Positions 40,691 to 48,999 of a DNA stretch of 64,000 nt are shown piece after piece. Source of the DNA: Candidatus Thorarchaeota archaeon. Its GTDB lineage: Archaea > Asgardarchaeota > Thorarchaeia > Thorarchaeales > Thorarchaeaceae. The notes beneath the pieces were generated by a model, which saw only the letters and a list, made by a program, of their open reading frames with translations, was not told where the DNA came from and did no database searches. The translations under genes and the position numbers were made by a program. Positions within the stretch are counted from its first letter, which is position 1; each line of letters starts with the position of its first letter. Where the stretch lies: assembly GCA_016933575.1 (NCBI GenBank), contig JAFGAR010000088.1, positions 1 through 64,000 of the forward strand. The letters are read 5' to 3'.

Positions 40691-42919
40691 TCATTCTTCA
40701 ACATTAATTCTACCAGTTCCAACGCCTGTTACGATTCCAATTATAGATGCTTCAGAAACTCCCTGAGCCTTAAGGGATTCTACTAGGGTTTCAGCCCGAT
40801 TAACAGGCAGAGAGATCAGTAATCCGCCAGATGTCTGAGCATCTGCTAATAATAATTGAGTTGCTCTTGAGATACTATTGGCAAAGGCGACATATGGTTC
40901 TACATAGGCCAAGTTATTTATCGTACCACCGGGTACCACACCTGTTCCTGCTAAATCACGCGCCTCCTTCAAGATTGGAATAGCACTTACGTTGATTGAC
41001 ACATCCACGCGACTTCCAGCAGCCATCTCATACAAGTGTCCTAATAATCCAAAGCCGGTAATATCTGTGCAGGCGTTGACGCCAATTTGTGTCATTAGTT
41101 CTGCAGCCTGACGATTCAGTGTTGCCATGATCTTGGCAATTTTAGTCCTCGTCACTTCATCAAGTAGTCCTCGCTTGGCAGCTGTTGATAGGATGCCTAC
41201 GCCCAGAGGTTTGGTCAATATGAGAGCATCACCGGGTAGTGCAGTGCTGTTTCTTATGACTCTATCAGGATGGACTAGTCCTGTTACAGCAAGTCCATAC
41301 TTAGGTTCAGTATCATCAACGGTATGACCGCCAATGATACTTATTCCAGCCTCTGAAGCCTTGTCCTGAGCTCCACGTAAGATGTCTTGGAGAACCGAGA
41401 GAGGAAGACGGTTCGAGGGAAAACCTACAATGTTTAAGGCAAATAATGGTTTTGCCCCCATGGCATAAATATCACTTAGAGAGTTAGCTGCAGAAATTGC
41501 ACCAAACCAATAGGGGTCATCAACTATTGGAGTGAAAAAATCCACGGTTTCAACAATTGCTACATCATCACTAATCTTGTAGACTGCCGCATCATCAGAA
41601 GTTTCTACTCCAACTACTATTGCAGGATCAGATGGTAGTGAAAATCCCCGAAGCACTTCTTCTAGTGCTTGAGGTCTCAGTTTGCAGGCGCAGCCAAGAC
41701 CATGCGTATATCGGGTTAGTTTGTACTCACCAGATCCAATAGGAACTTCCAGTCTTAGTTCTGTGTCAAGAGGTTGTAATCGACGGACCGCCTCGATTAT
41801 GACTGGAGTTGCTCTATCAATATCATCTGTAGTGGTATCCCGACCCACTGAGAAACGAACTGTTCCCATAGCCCATTCTATAGGAACATGCATGGCTTCA
41901 AGTACTGCGGAAACATCAACTTTATCCGCATGGCAGGCAGCGCCCGCAGAGGCTGCAACTCGGTCATTTATCTCTGAGAGAAGTGTATTGGCCTCTACAC
42001 CTTTAAAACTGACACTCAATGTATTTGGTAAGCGTAACTCAGGATGACCATTGGTCTTGATAGCATCACTGCCCAGCTCTTTGACAAGTTGCTGGGAGAG
42101 TCTATCACGCATCTCACTGAATTGCAGCATATTAGTATTCAAATCACGTGATGCTATCTCACAAGCTTTTCCAAGCCCTACAATTAGAAGAACATTCTCA
42201 GTACCTGGACGCTTCGCACCCTCTTGTCCAGCTCCATGCATGAGCAGATTCAACTTAATACCCTCACGTATGTAGAGAGCACCTACACCTTTGGGAGCAT
42301 AGAGCTTGTGTCCAGCAATTGATAGTAAGTCAACACCAAGATCGTCTACCATTACTGGTATTTTCCCTACAGACTGGGCAGCATCGGTATGAATCAATGC
42401 ACCATGTCTATGTGCAATCTTTGCTAACTCCTGAATTGGCTGAATTGTACCTACTTCGTTATTTGCATGCATGATAGTGACAAGAATAGTATCCGAGGTG
42501 ATTGATTCCTCCAAATCCAATGGGTTTACAAGACCATATTCATCAACGGGAAGAATTGTGATTCGGAACCCCTGATCCTTTAGCCAAGAACAGACCTCAA
42601 CCACAGCAGGGTGTTCTACTGCAGAAGTAATGATATGATTACCTCGTTCACGATAGGCTAGAGCTACTCCTTTGATTGCATAGTTGTTGCTCTCTGTTCC
42701 ACCACTAGTAAAGATAATCTCTGATTGTTGACAACCAATTAATGACCCCACTTGAGACCGTGCAGTTTCCACAGCTCTCTTAGCAACAGATCCATAGGGA
42801 TGATTACTTGATGGATTCCCAAAGTGCTCATACAAATAGGGAGTCATAGTCTCAGCCACCTCTCGAGCAATCGGCGTCGTAGCATTATAGTCAAGATAGA
42901 TTGGTTTCTTATTCGACAT
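40691..42919 (-). CDS. selD: Cysteine desulfurase-selenophosphate synthetase fusion
   Basis: A protein of about 742 residues joining two enzymes of selenium or sulfur mobilisation. Residues 1 to about 385 are a NifS/IscS-type PLP desulfurase: YLDYNATTP, SGGTESNNYAIKG, ITSAVEHPA, the PLP-lysine motif SIAGHKLYAPKGVGAL, and the Cys loop SAGAACHAD. The rest is SelD: LTRYTHGLGCACKLRPQ with catalytic Cys and Lys, ETSDDAAVYKI, DIYAMGAKPLFALNIVGFP and IIGGHTVDDTEPKYGLAVTG. The desulfurase would deliver selenium directly to SelD to make selenophosphate. I use the ATG at 42919 because GGTGAG precedes it. Confidence 0.93.
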   Translation of the reverse strand: MSNKKPIYLDYNATTPIAREVAETMTPYLYEHFGNPSSNHPYGSVAKRAVETARSQVGSLIGCQQSEIIFTSGGTESNNYAIKGVALAYRERGNHIITSAVEHPAVVEVCSWLKDQGFRITILPVDEYGLVNPLDLEESITSDTILVTIMHANNEVGTIQPIQELAKIAHRHGALIHTDAAQSVGKIPVMVDDLGVDLLSIAGHKLYAPKGVGALYIREGIKLNLLMHGAGQEGAKRPGTENVLLIVGLGKACEIASRDLNTNMLQFSEMRDRLSQQLVKELGSDAIKTNGHPELRLPNTLSVSFKGVEANTLLSEINDRVAASAGAACHADKVDVSAVLEAMHVPIEWAMGTVRFSVGRDTTTDDIDRATPVIIEAVRRLQPLDTELRLEVPIGSGEYKLTRYTHGLGCACKLRPQALEEVLRGFSLPSDPAIVVGVETSDDAAVYKISDDVAIVETVDFFTPIVDDPYWFGAISAANSLSDIYAMGAKPLFALNIVGFPSNRLPLSVLQDILRGAQDKASEAGISIIGGHTVDDTEPKYGLAVTGLVHPDRVIRNSTALPGDALILTKPLGVGILSTAAKRGLLDEVTRTKIAKIMATLNRQAAELMTQIGVNACTDITGFGLLGHLYEMAAGSRVDVSINVSAIPILKEARDLAGTGVVPGGTINNLAYVEPYVAFANSISRATQLLLADAQTSGGLLISLPVNRAETLVESLKAQGVSEASIIGIVTGVGTGRINVEE

Positions 42920-43099
42920 GGAGTCACTCACCAAGAGAACAGGTTACTGTCCGGATAGCTCTAAACACAACCTTTCAATCTTACGAATGGACTGTGTACC
43001 AATAGTTCAAAAGGTTGAGGAATTATCAAGTTGGATAGAATATACTATCTTATGAAAGACATATACATCGCTATGTATTGACATAGAGAGGCGATTCTA

Positions 43100-43771
43100 A
43101 TGGGAATTACAATAAAGTGCATGGCGCATGCTACCTTCAAGATAAAGACAGAGAAACAGGTCATCTACATTGACCCAACAACCAAAGGTACAGGTCTCAA
43201 GAAAGACCACTTCGAACCAGCAGACCTGATTTTGGTTACTCATGGACATCAGGACCATTTTGACAAAGACTTACTCAAAAAAATCCGCAAACTTGGATCT
43301 CCAGTGATTGCACCACTAAATCTTCAGAAAGAGATGAAGGGGATTCCAATGTGGGATCTGAGCGAAGGTCAATTCATGAAGATGGCTGATGGTTCTGCAA
43401 CTATATGGGCTGTACCAGCATATAATGTGAAACGGTTCAAGTCTCCAGGTAATCCATTTCATCCAAAGGGATATGGACTTGGATATATCATTAAGATTGA
43501 CGACAAGAAGATCTATCATGCTGGGGATACTGATCTTATTCCAGAGATGGAAAAAATCACTGATATTGATGTTGCTCTCTTGCCCAGTGGAGACACATAT
43601 ACCATGGATAATATGGAGGCCGCAGAAGCAGCCATACTCATCAAACCAAAGGTCGCAATTCCAATGCATTTGAAAGACTCCAATCCCGAGGTCTTCAAGA
43701 ATGAAGTGGAAGCAAAATCATCCACAAAAGTTGTTATTCTCCGAAATGGAGAAGAATACACCCTCGAATAG
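43100..43771 (+). CDS. Metallo-beta-lactamase fold hydrolase (UPF0173-like)
   Basis: A 223-residue metal-dependent hydrolase with VTHGHQDHFDKD as the H-x-H-x-D-H motif, MWDLSEGQFM, YGLGYIIKIDDKKIYHAGDTD with the metal-binding His and Asp, and IPMHLKDSNPE with the last His. This order matches the UPF0173/YtkL-like group, whose natural substrate is not settled. It is a single-gene transcript ending at a strong terminator and converging on the cyclophilin gene. Confidence 0.88.
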   Translation: MGITIKCMAHATFKIKTEKQVIYIDPTTKGTGLKKDHFEPADLILVTHGHQDHFDKDLLKKIRKLGSPVIAPLNLQKEMKGIPMWDLSEGQFMKMADGSATIWAVPAYNVKRFKSPGNPFHPKGYGLGYIIKIDDKKIYHAGDTDLIPEMEKITDIDVALLPSGDTYTMDNMEAAEAAILIKPKVAIPMHLKDSNPEVFKNEVEAKSSTKVVILRNGEEYTLE

Positions 43772-43774
43772 ATG

Positions 43775-43810
43775 GAACAGGAGAGTAGTCTCCTGTTCAA
43801 CTATTTTTTT
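43775..43810. terminator. Hairpin with T7 tract
   Basis: GAACAGGAG (43775-43783) pairs perfectly with CTCCTGTTC (43790-43798), loop AGTAGT, then AACTATTTTTTT. It lies between convergent stops of the hydrolase and cyclophilin genes. Confidence 0.78.
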
Positions 43811-43813
43811 AGA

Positions 43814-44302
43814 TTATCTCCAAGATTTTAGTTTCTGAAGTTCGTGCGCCTCGATATTGGGGTCAACCTCGAGCACTTCTACCTTTAGCATCTTATCACC
43901 TTGTTTTATCTGTTGGACCACATCAAAGCCTTCGATAGTCTGACCGAAGACTGTATGTCGACCATCGAGATGCTTTGTATTTTTCTCATCAAGAACGATA
44001 AAAAACTGGCTACCTCCAGTGTCCCTTCCTGCGTGCGCCATCGAGAATGCGCCAACTCTATGTTTTTGTTTCTGACCCCGTGTTTCACAGGGAATTGCAT
44101 ACCCAGGTCCTCCAGAACCAGTACCAGTTGGGTCGCCTCCTTGTATCACAAAATTGTCTACAACTCTGTGAAAAGTCAAACCATCATAGTACCCACTCTG
44201 GGCTAAAGTCACGAAATTCTTGACAGTATTGATTGCATCATCATTCCAAAACTCAGCAATAATATCGCCACGATTTGTTTGAATCTTAACCTTTGTTGCC
44301 AC
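43814..44302 (-). CDS. Cyclophilin-type peptidyl-prolyl cis-trans isomerase
   Basis: Catalyses proline isomerisation in the cytosol. At about 162 residues it is a minimal cyclophilin: LTFHRVVDNFVIQGGDPTGTG contains the catalytic Arg and the FxxQGG core, GAFSMAHAGRDTGGSQFFIVL the substrate pocket, and LDGRHTVFGQTIEGFDVV the closing strand. I prefer GTG 44302 (MATKVKIQTNRG) with AGGTG just upstream, over GTG 44311. No signal peptide is present. Confidence 0.9.
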   Translation of the reverse strand: MATKVKIQTNRGDIIAEFWNDDAINTVKNFVTLAQSGYYDGLTFHRVVDNFVIQGGDPTGTGSGGPGYAIPCETRGQKQKHRVGAFSMAHAGRDTGGSQFFIVLDEKNTKHLDGRHTVFGQTIEGFDVVQQIKQGDKMLKVEVLEVDPNIEAHELQKLKSWR

Positions 44303-44442
44303 ATCAAACACCTAGACATGTATTGAACGAACTCAATCGCCCTTTCAGGACTGCTTGTACCATTCCTCTTAGGCATTCCGGAAGCGCATTTTTCAGGTCC
44401 AGCCTATCGGCTTATTAGGAAATTCTAGGAGTGAGAAAATAG

Positions 44443-45648
44443 ATGACAGTCGAGAGAGAATATACCGAGGGTAGAACAACCTTCCTCAGTGCAGATGTTG
44501 ATCACTATAGAGGTGATAAGAACCAAGTAACTGCAAGTATGCCAGTCTTCTATAATCCTCGAATGCGATTGAATAGAGATATTTCGGTCATTCTTTTCTC
44601 TGCGTATTTGAAGAGTAATCCTGTAGAAGTGATGTGTGAACCACTTACTGGGTCTGGTGTCAGAACGCTACGATATCTGAATGAATGTAATGATGCTATG
44701 ACTGCAAAGATGTTTGATGTTAATCCAAATGCAATAGATATCGCGCGAAGGAATATCAAACGTCTAGGATTTGAAGACAGAGCTCAGGTCATCAAGGGCG
44801 ATGCTAAACTCTTGCTAATGTCAGAATCCAGAGAGAAACGATTTGATTATGTTGATGTTGATCCCTTTGGTACTCCAGCACTCTATCTAAATGCAGCCAT
44901 CCAGTCTCTGAACCCAGATGGAGGGTTGCTTGCTCTAACTGCAACAGATATGCCTGTACTCTGCGGTTCATATCAAAAAGTGGCTCTGCGGCGATATGGC
45001 GGATTCTCACTAAAGGCTCCATTTGTTCATGAGGTTGCAATTCGTCTTCTTCAAGGTCTGGCATTTCGATTAGCGGGACTCAATGATGCTTCAATGAAGC
45101 CCATTGCAGTTCTGAGTACTGACCATTATGTTAGAACTTGGGTACGGATTGAAGCGGACAGAAAGGAATCAAATAGACAATCAGAAAGAATTGGGATAAT
45201 CAGATACTGTCAAGGATGTATGAAGACGGAAACACATCCACTCACACCAATTAGGGATGAAACATATTTTGAACATGCAATTAATGACTGTAAAGGTCCA
45301 ATACGAGAAGCAGGCCCACTGTGGATTGGTGACTTGTTCAATGGGAAGATACTCGAGCATGCTTGGGAGATATTTAGTCAAGAAGAAACGAGTATCTATC
45401 ATAGACGCGTTTCGAGAATTCTAGAAGAAATGAGAGAGGAGGATGAGTTGATACGATTTCCGTTTCTTGATATACATGCACTATGTGACTTGCATAATCT
45501 CACGCCTCCCAAGAACAGTGCCATTATAGAATACCTCAAGAACGCTGGATATAGAGTGTCCAGAACGCACTTCACGCCAACTGCAATCAGAACGGATGCT
45601 CCAACTCAAGAGATTGTATCATCGATTAGAAATCTAATAGGAAAGTGA
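44443..45648 (+). CDS. trm1: tRNA (guanine26-N2)-dimethyltransferase
   Basis: Methylates G26 of tRNA using SAM, as in Archaea and Eukarya. The 401-residue protein begins with the family-typical EYTEGRTTFLSADVDHYRGDK and has NPRMRLNRDISV, CEPLTGSGVRTLRYLNE, DVNPNAIDIARRNIKRLG, the catalytic DVDPFGTPALYLNAAIQS, and a C-terminal domain with CQGC and TPTAIRTDAP. Four of the five tRNAs in this window have G26. It is followed after 8 bases by the FtsJ-type methyltransferase, so the two form an RNA-modification operon. Confidence 0.93.
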   Translation: MTVEREYTEGRTTFLSADVDHYRGDKNQVTASMPVFYNPRMRLNRDISVILFSAYLKSNPVEVMCEPLTGSGVRTLRYLNECNDAMTAKMFDVNPNAIDIARRNIKRLGFEDRAQVIKGDAKLLLMSESREKRFDYVDVDPFGTPALYLNAAIQSLNPDGGLLALTATDMPVLCGSYQKVALRRYGGFSLKAPFVHEVAIRLLQGLAFRLAGLNDASMKPIAVLSTDHYVRTWVRIEADRKESNRQSERIGIIRYCQGCMKTETHPLTPIRDETYFEHAINDCKGPIREAGPLWIGDLFNGKILEHAWEIFSQEETSIYHRRVSRILEEMREEDELIRFPFLDIHALCDLHNLTPPKNSAIIEYLKNAGYRVSRTHFTPTAIRTDAPTQEIVSSIRNLIGK

Positions 45649-45656
45649 GAGAATAA

Positions 45657-46289
45657 ATGCCAAGAAAAACAGAAGGAGAGCGTCGTAGGAGTGACCCATA
45701 CTATAAAGCAGCCAAAAAACAAGGATATCGAAGTAGATCAGCTTACAAGATAAAACAAATGGCAAAGAATAACAAAATTCTACAAGGCGTTGACGTTGTT
45801 CTCGAACTCTGCAGTGCACCAGGAGGTTGGACGCAGGTCTTACGCGAGCTTGATAATACTCTGCGTATAGTAGCAATTGATCTTGATGCGATGCAATCAG
45901 TTCAGGGGGTACATTTCATTCAAGGAAGTATCCTTGATGATGATGTGATTAAAAAGGCAGAAGATTTGACTGGAGGGGCTTTCGATTTGGTGCTATCTGA
46001 CTGCTCCCCCAAGGTATCAGGACAGTGGGAGCTTGATGTTGTGAGACAGTTAGAGTTAGCAGAACGTACTTTTAAGATTGGACAGAGAGTGCTAGGTCCA
46101 AATGGAAAAGCTCTTGCCAAGGTATTCCAAGGAAAAGGGTTTCAAGATTTTATCAAGAACATCAAAGAGATGTTCAACACTGTAAAGCTGATCAAGCCTC
46201 CAGCATCACGAAAATCAAGTGCGGAGATATACCTTCTAGCTACTGGACCACGCAAGGAACAGGCAATTGAAGAGAACAAAGACATTTAG
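45657..46289 (+). CDS. rlmE: RlmE/FtsJ family rRNA 2'-O-methyltransferase
   Basis: A ribose 2'-O-methyltransferase, probably acting on 23S rRNA. The 210-residue protein opens with DPYYKAAKKQGYRSRSAYK, then VLELCSAPGGWTQVL (SAM motif), IVAIDLDAM, FDLVLSDCSPKVSGQWELD with the catalytic Asp, LAKVFQGKGFQDF with catalytic Lys, and KPPASRKSSAEIYLLATG with Glu. These supply the K-D-K-E tetrad of the FtsJ family. The stop overlaps the 3' end of the convergent RPC34-like gene by 4 bases. Confidence 0.92.
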   Translation: MPRKTEGERRRSDPYYKAAKKQGYRSRSAYKIKQMAKNNKILQGVDVVLELCSAPGGWTQVLRELDNTLRIVAIDLDAMQSVQGVHFIQGSILDDDVIKKAEDLTGGAFDLVLSDCSPKVSGQWELDVVRQLELAERTFKIGQRVLGPNGKALAKVFQGKGFQDFIKNIKEMFNTVKLIKPPASRKSSAEIYLLATGPRKEQAIEENKDI

Positions 46290-46633
46290 TTGATGTCTGC
46301 GCCTAACCAGTCTTCTAAGTCTCGACAGGTGACTGGAGATTCTGGTTGTCTAACACCACAACGACTAATTTTCAAACAGTGAAAACAGGGGCAGCCATTC
46401 ATGTCAGTTAGACCACTAGGCTCGGAGTCTTCAGTGAGTACTGTCCGTACAACATATCTTTCGGTTTCGGTTTCTTGTTTCTGCATTATTCTTCCCTCGG
46501 ACATCAGAGCCTTTAGAGCTGACGTGATTTGTTCGGGGTCAATACCAAGCTTATCCAAAAGGTCAGCGACGCTTAGACCATCTTTGCTTGCGCTTTCTAA
46601 TTCACTTAGAATCTGGTCAGTTACATCGTTCAT
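46286..46633 (-). CDS. RPC34-like winged-helix/FeS protein
   Basis: A protein of about 115 residues: an N-terminal winged-helix domain (VTDQILSELESASKDGLSVADLLDKLG through ALKALMSEGRIMQKQ, TERYVVR) and a C-terminal Cys cluster C-P-C-x2-C-x5-C-x9-C ending in TCRDLEDWLG. This order matches RNA polymerase III subunit RPC34/RPC6 and its archaeal orthologue, where the cysteines bind a 4Fe-4S cluster. It could act in transcription initiation. ATG 46633 has AAGGG upstream; ATG 46666 lies 26 bases after a TATA-like box and would be leaderless. Gar1 and SRP19 genes lie upstream on the same strand. Confidence 0.72.
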   Translation of the reverse strand: MNDVTDQILSELESASKDGLSVADLLDKLGIDPEQITSALKALMSEGRIMQKQETETERYVVRTVLTEDSEPSGLTDMNGCPCFHCLKISRCGVRQPESPVTCRDLEDWLGADIN

Positions 46634-46683
46634 GGATACGACCCTTGAATAAACACATGGCAACATCGGACGAAGTACACAGA

Positions 46684-46701
46684 CCGATATTTAACTATCG
46701 G
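46684..46701 (-). promoter_or_regulatory. Palindrome enclosing a TATA-like box
   Basis: On the - strand, CCGATA-GTTAAA-TATCGG is a perfect 6-6-6 inverted repeat whose centre contains TTAAATAT, a good archaeal TATA box. It is centred about 26 bases before ATG 46666 of the RPC34-like gene. A repressor bound here would block TBP. Confidence 0.5.
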
Positions 46702-46761
46702 AAGCTACACGACATAATCGGCAAACGTCGTAGAATAAATAGCACGGATGTACAGTTGTGT

Positions 46762-47001
46762 TCATTGGCTTTTTTGCATGTAGAGCATTTGTCCAATGAG
46801 TTGACTAGTATCATAATCCCTGTTTGGGCGAATAGCAACATAGGGATTCTGTACAGGTCCGAAGACGTCCATAATTTTACCGACTATCTGTGCCTTCTTA
46901 TCCATCACAACGGACTTGTCACCTACAGGAGGAGTCTTCTCTGTTTTGACAATGATGGATCCACGATTTGATATGTGGAGGACTGTACCTAATCGTCGCA
47001 T
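46762..47001 (-). CDS. gar1: H/ACA RNP component Gar1
   Basis: A 79-residue beta-barrel protein of H/ACA guide RNPs, which pseudouridylate rRNA. The sequence RLGTVLHISNRGSIIVKTEK, then PPVGDKSVVMDKKAQIVGKI, DVFGPVQNPYVAIRP is the compact archaeal Gar1, lacking the Gly-Arg-rich ends of eukaryotic forms. GGAGGT sits 7-8 bases before the ATG. It follows SRP19 by 24 bases in one operon. Confidence 0.92.
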   Translation of the reverse strand: MRRLGTVLHISNRGSIIVKTEKTPPVGDKSVVMDKKAQIVGKIMDVFGPVQNPYVAIRPNRDYDTSQLIGQMLYMQKSQ

Positions 47002-47025
47002 TTATGTGACCTCCGACAAGATTGA

Positions 47026-47382
47026 TTATCTTCTACGTTTCTGTTTCTTGTTCTTTTTCGATTCTAGTGCCTGTCTGGTAGATTCGCGTTGAGCAACAGC
47101 TCTTCGAACACTCTTTGCTAGCATGAGCATGATTCTCTTCTTCTTATGACCTTCCTCGTTAGTGAGAACCAGATATCCCTTCTTTTCACTCCAATTACGA
47201 GGATATCTCTTGTCACGCTCCACCTCGAAGTCAAATCCGGATTGCTCTGCTGCCTCAGCAAGGATATCTATGTTAATATCTGAAGCAGCAAGATTGCTTG
47301 GCAATCTACGACCTTGGAGTCGGGTATAGTTCTTCTCAAAGTAAGCTGGCCAGAATATGAGCTTACCACTCTGTTTTCTCAT
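47026..47382 (-). CDS. srp19: Signal recognition particle 19 kDa subunit
   Basis: Binds 7S RNA and assists SRP54 loading. The 118-residue protein starts with LIFWPAYFEKNYTRLQGRRLPSN, the classic SRP19 N-terminal pattern, and continues with EAAEQSGFDFEVERDKRYPRNWSEKKGYLVL. It ends in a Lys/Arg-rich RNA-binding tail. First gene of the srp19-gar1 operon, with the RPC34-like gene further down on the same strand. Confidence 0.93.
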   Translation of the reverse strand: MRKQSGKLIFWPAYFEKNYTRLQGRRLPSNLAASDINIDILAEAAEQSGFDFEVERDKRYPRNWSEKKGYLVLTNEEGHKKKRIMLMLAKSVRRAVAQRESTRQALESKKNKKQKRRR

Positions 47383-47538
47383 TCTGTAAGCATCCGTCTT
47401 TCGATATTGATAGTCTATCTGTTCTACTTTTTACCTTTCCCATGGAAATCTAAAGGAGATCATTCGGGCATCCCGATGGGGAACTTCTTAAGCAGCTACA
47501 TTGGACTATGAGATTATCGAAGAAAGGATGATTGCCAC

Positions 47539-48024
47539 TTGAATAGAAAGAGCAAGGATGTTTATTTTTCTGAGATAGCGGACTTGGTATCATCAAGAAG
47601 TACTTGTCTTAGAAACCAAGTCGGTGCTGTGATAGTAAAAGAATCACAAATTCTGAGCACGGGATATAATGGCGCCCCAAAAGGACTTCCTCATTGTTCA
47701 GAGGTTGGTTGTCTGAGAGATCAACTGGGTGTTAAACCTGGGGAACGTCATGAACTATGTAGAGGACTTCATGCAGAACAGAATGCAATAATCCAAGCAG
47801 CCTATCATGGTGTTAGTGTGCGAGGGTCCAAGATGTATTGTACAACAAAACCTTGCAGCATTTGTACTAAGATGATAATAAATGCTGGAATTGAAGAGAT
47901 CATCTATAATGAGGAGTATGAAGATACTCTAGCAGCACAATTATTGAAAGAGTCGGCACTCGTTCTTAGGAAAGTAGAGATTCCTAGGCAGTATGGAAGA
48001 AACAGCAAGAAAACAGAGATCTGA
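47539..48024 (+). CDS. Deoxycytidylate deaminase (ComEB-like)
   Basis: Converts dCMP to dUMP for thymidylate synthesis. The 161-residue zinc deaminase has [29 protein letters not shown], the active-site [15 protein letters not shown] (His, Glu) and [17 protein letters not shown] (two Cys ligands). Extra Cys/His residues in LPHCSEVGC resemble the structural zinc of dCMP deaminases. The start is TTG 47539. It lies 60 bases upstream of pyrB on the same strand, a plausible pyrimidine operon. Confidence 0.9.
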   Translation: MNRKSKDVYFSEIADLVSSRSTCLRNQVGAVIVKESQILSTGYNGAPKGLPHCSEVGCLRDQLGVKPGERHELCRGLHAEQNAIIQAAYHGVSVRGSKMYCTTKPCSICTKMIINAGIEEIIYNEEYEDTLAAQLLKESALVLRKVEIPRQYGRNSKKTEI

Positions 48025-48084
48025 ATTATCTGGAAACCTTAAAGAGTGACTTACTTCCAGATTTAGTCCCAGGTGCAATAACAC

Positions 48085-48999
48085 ATGGGTGAACTCCGAA
48101 ATCTCATCAGTATGAAGGACTTGGATAGAAAGCAGATTGACCATATTCTTGATGTTTCAAGTAAGATGGAAGATGTTGCTATAAAACGGAGTAAGGATCT
48201 TGAGTCTAAGATAATGGCTGTACTGTTTTTTGAACCATCAACTCGCACACGCCTCTCATTTGAAAGTGCTATGTTGCGTCTTGGGGGGAGTGTTCTGGGG
48301 TTTGCAGAAGCAACGACCTCAAGTGCTGGAGGAAAGGGAGAAACCCTTGCAGATACGATTAGAACCGTCGAGAGATATGCAGATATCATAGTAATTAGAC
48401 ATCCATTGGACGGGTCAGCCAGAGTAGCTGCTGAATTCTCAAGCATACCAGTGATTAATGCAGGAAGTGGTTCCGAGGAACACCCAACACAGGCACTATT
48501 GGACCTATATTCGATAAAGAAATTCAAAGGGAGCATTGATGGTCTATCAATATCTCTGTGTGGAGACCTAAAGTATGGTCGAACAGTTCATTCTCTGGGA
48601 ATGGCACTCACAAATTATAATGTAAGCATTAAACTTGCGGCTCCACAAATGTTGAGAATGAAGCCTGCAGTGATTGAGGATATGAGAAAAGCTGGAGCAG
48701 AGGTCATAGAAGTAGACAGTGTTGAAGAGGCAGTGAAAGACGTAGATGTAATTTATATGACACGAATTCAGAAGGAACGATTCCCAGATCCACGTGAGTA
48801 TGATAAAGTGGTTGGGCGATTCAGTATCACAGCCGATGATGCACCTCTGATGCGGGATGATGCGATTGTTCTACATCCACTCCCACGTGTGGATGAATTA
48901 AGTGCAGATTTGGATGGCCTTCCTCAGGCAAGGTATTTTGATCAGGTCTACAATGGAGTCATTCTCAGAATGGCAATCCTCAAGATGATTCTTGGTTAG
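48085..48999 (+). CDS. pyrB: Aspartate carbamoyltransferase catalytic subunit
   Basis: Joins carbamoyl phosphate and aspartate in de novo pyrimidine synthesis. At 304 residues it is full length, with FFEPSTRTRLSFESAMLRLGG (carbamoyl phosphate loop), IIVIRHPLDGSARVAAEFS, GSGSEEHPTQALLDLYSIKK, SLCGDLKYGRTVHSL and VLHPLPRVDELSAD (aspartate site). The regulatory subunit PyrI is not encoded next to it. The stop overlaps the convergent regulator gene by 4 bases. Confidence 0.95.
   Translation: MGELRNLISMKDLDRKQIDHILDVSSKMEDVAIKRSKDLESKIMAVLFFEPSTRTRLSFESAMLRLGGSVLGFAEATTSSAGGKGETLADTIRTVERYADIIVIRHPLDGSARVAAEFSSIPVINAGSGSEEHPTQALLDLYSIKKFKGSIDGLSISLCGDLKYGRTVHSLGMALTNYNVSIKLAAPQMLRMKPAVIEDMRKAGAEVIEVDSVEEAVKDVDVIYMTRIQKERFPDPREYDKVVGRFSITADDAPLMRDDAIVLHPLPRVDELSADLDGLPQARYFDQVYNGVILRMAILKMILG

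Noticed and set aside
40691..42934. Possible selenocysteine codon at the SelD active site
   Set aside because: The site reads GCACK with ordinary Cys codons and the frame has no internal TGA.
42999..43100. Short ATG frames before the UPF0173-like gene
   Set aside because: They are under ten codons and lack any site or pattern, so they are most likely leader sequence.
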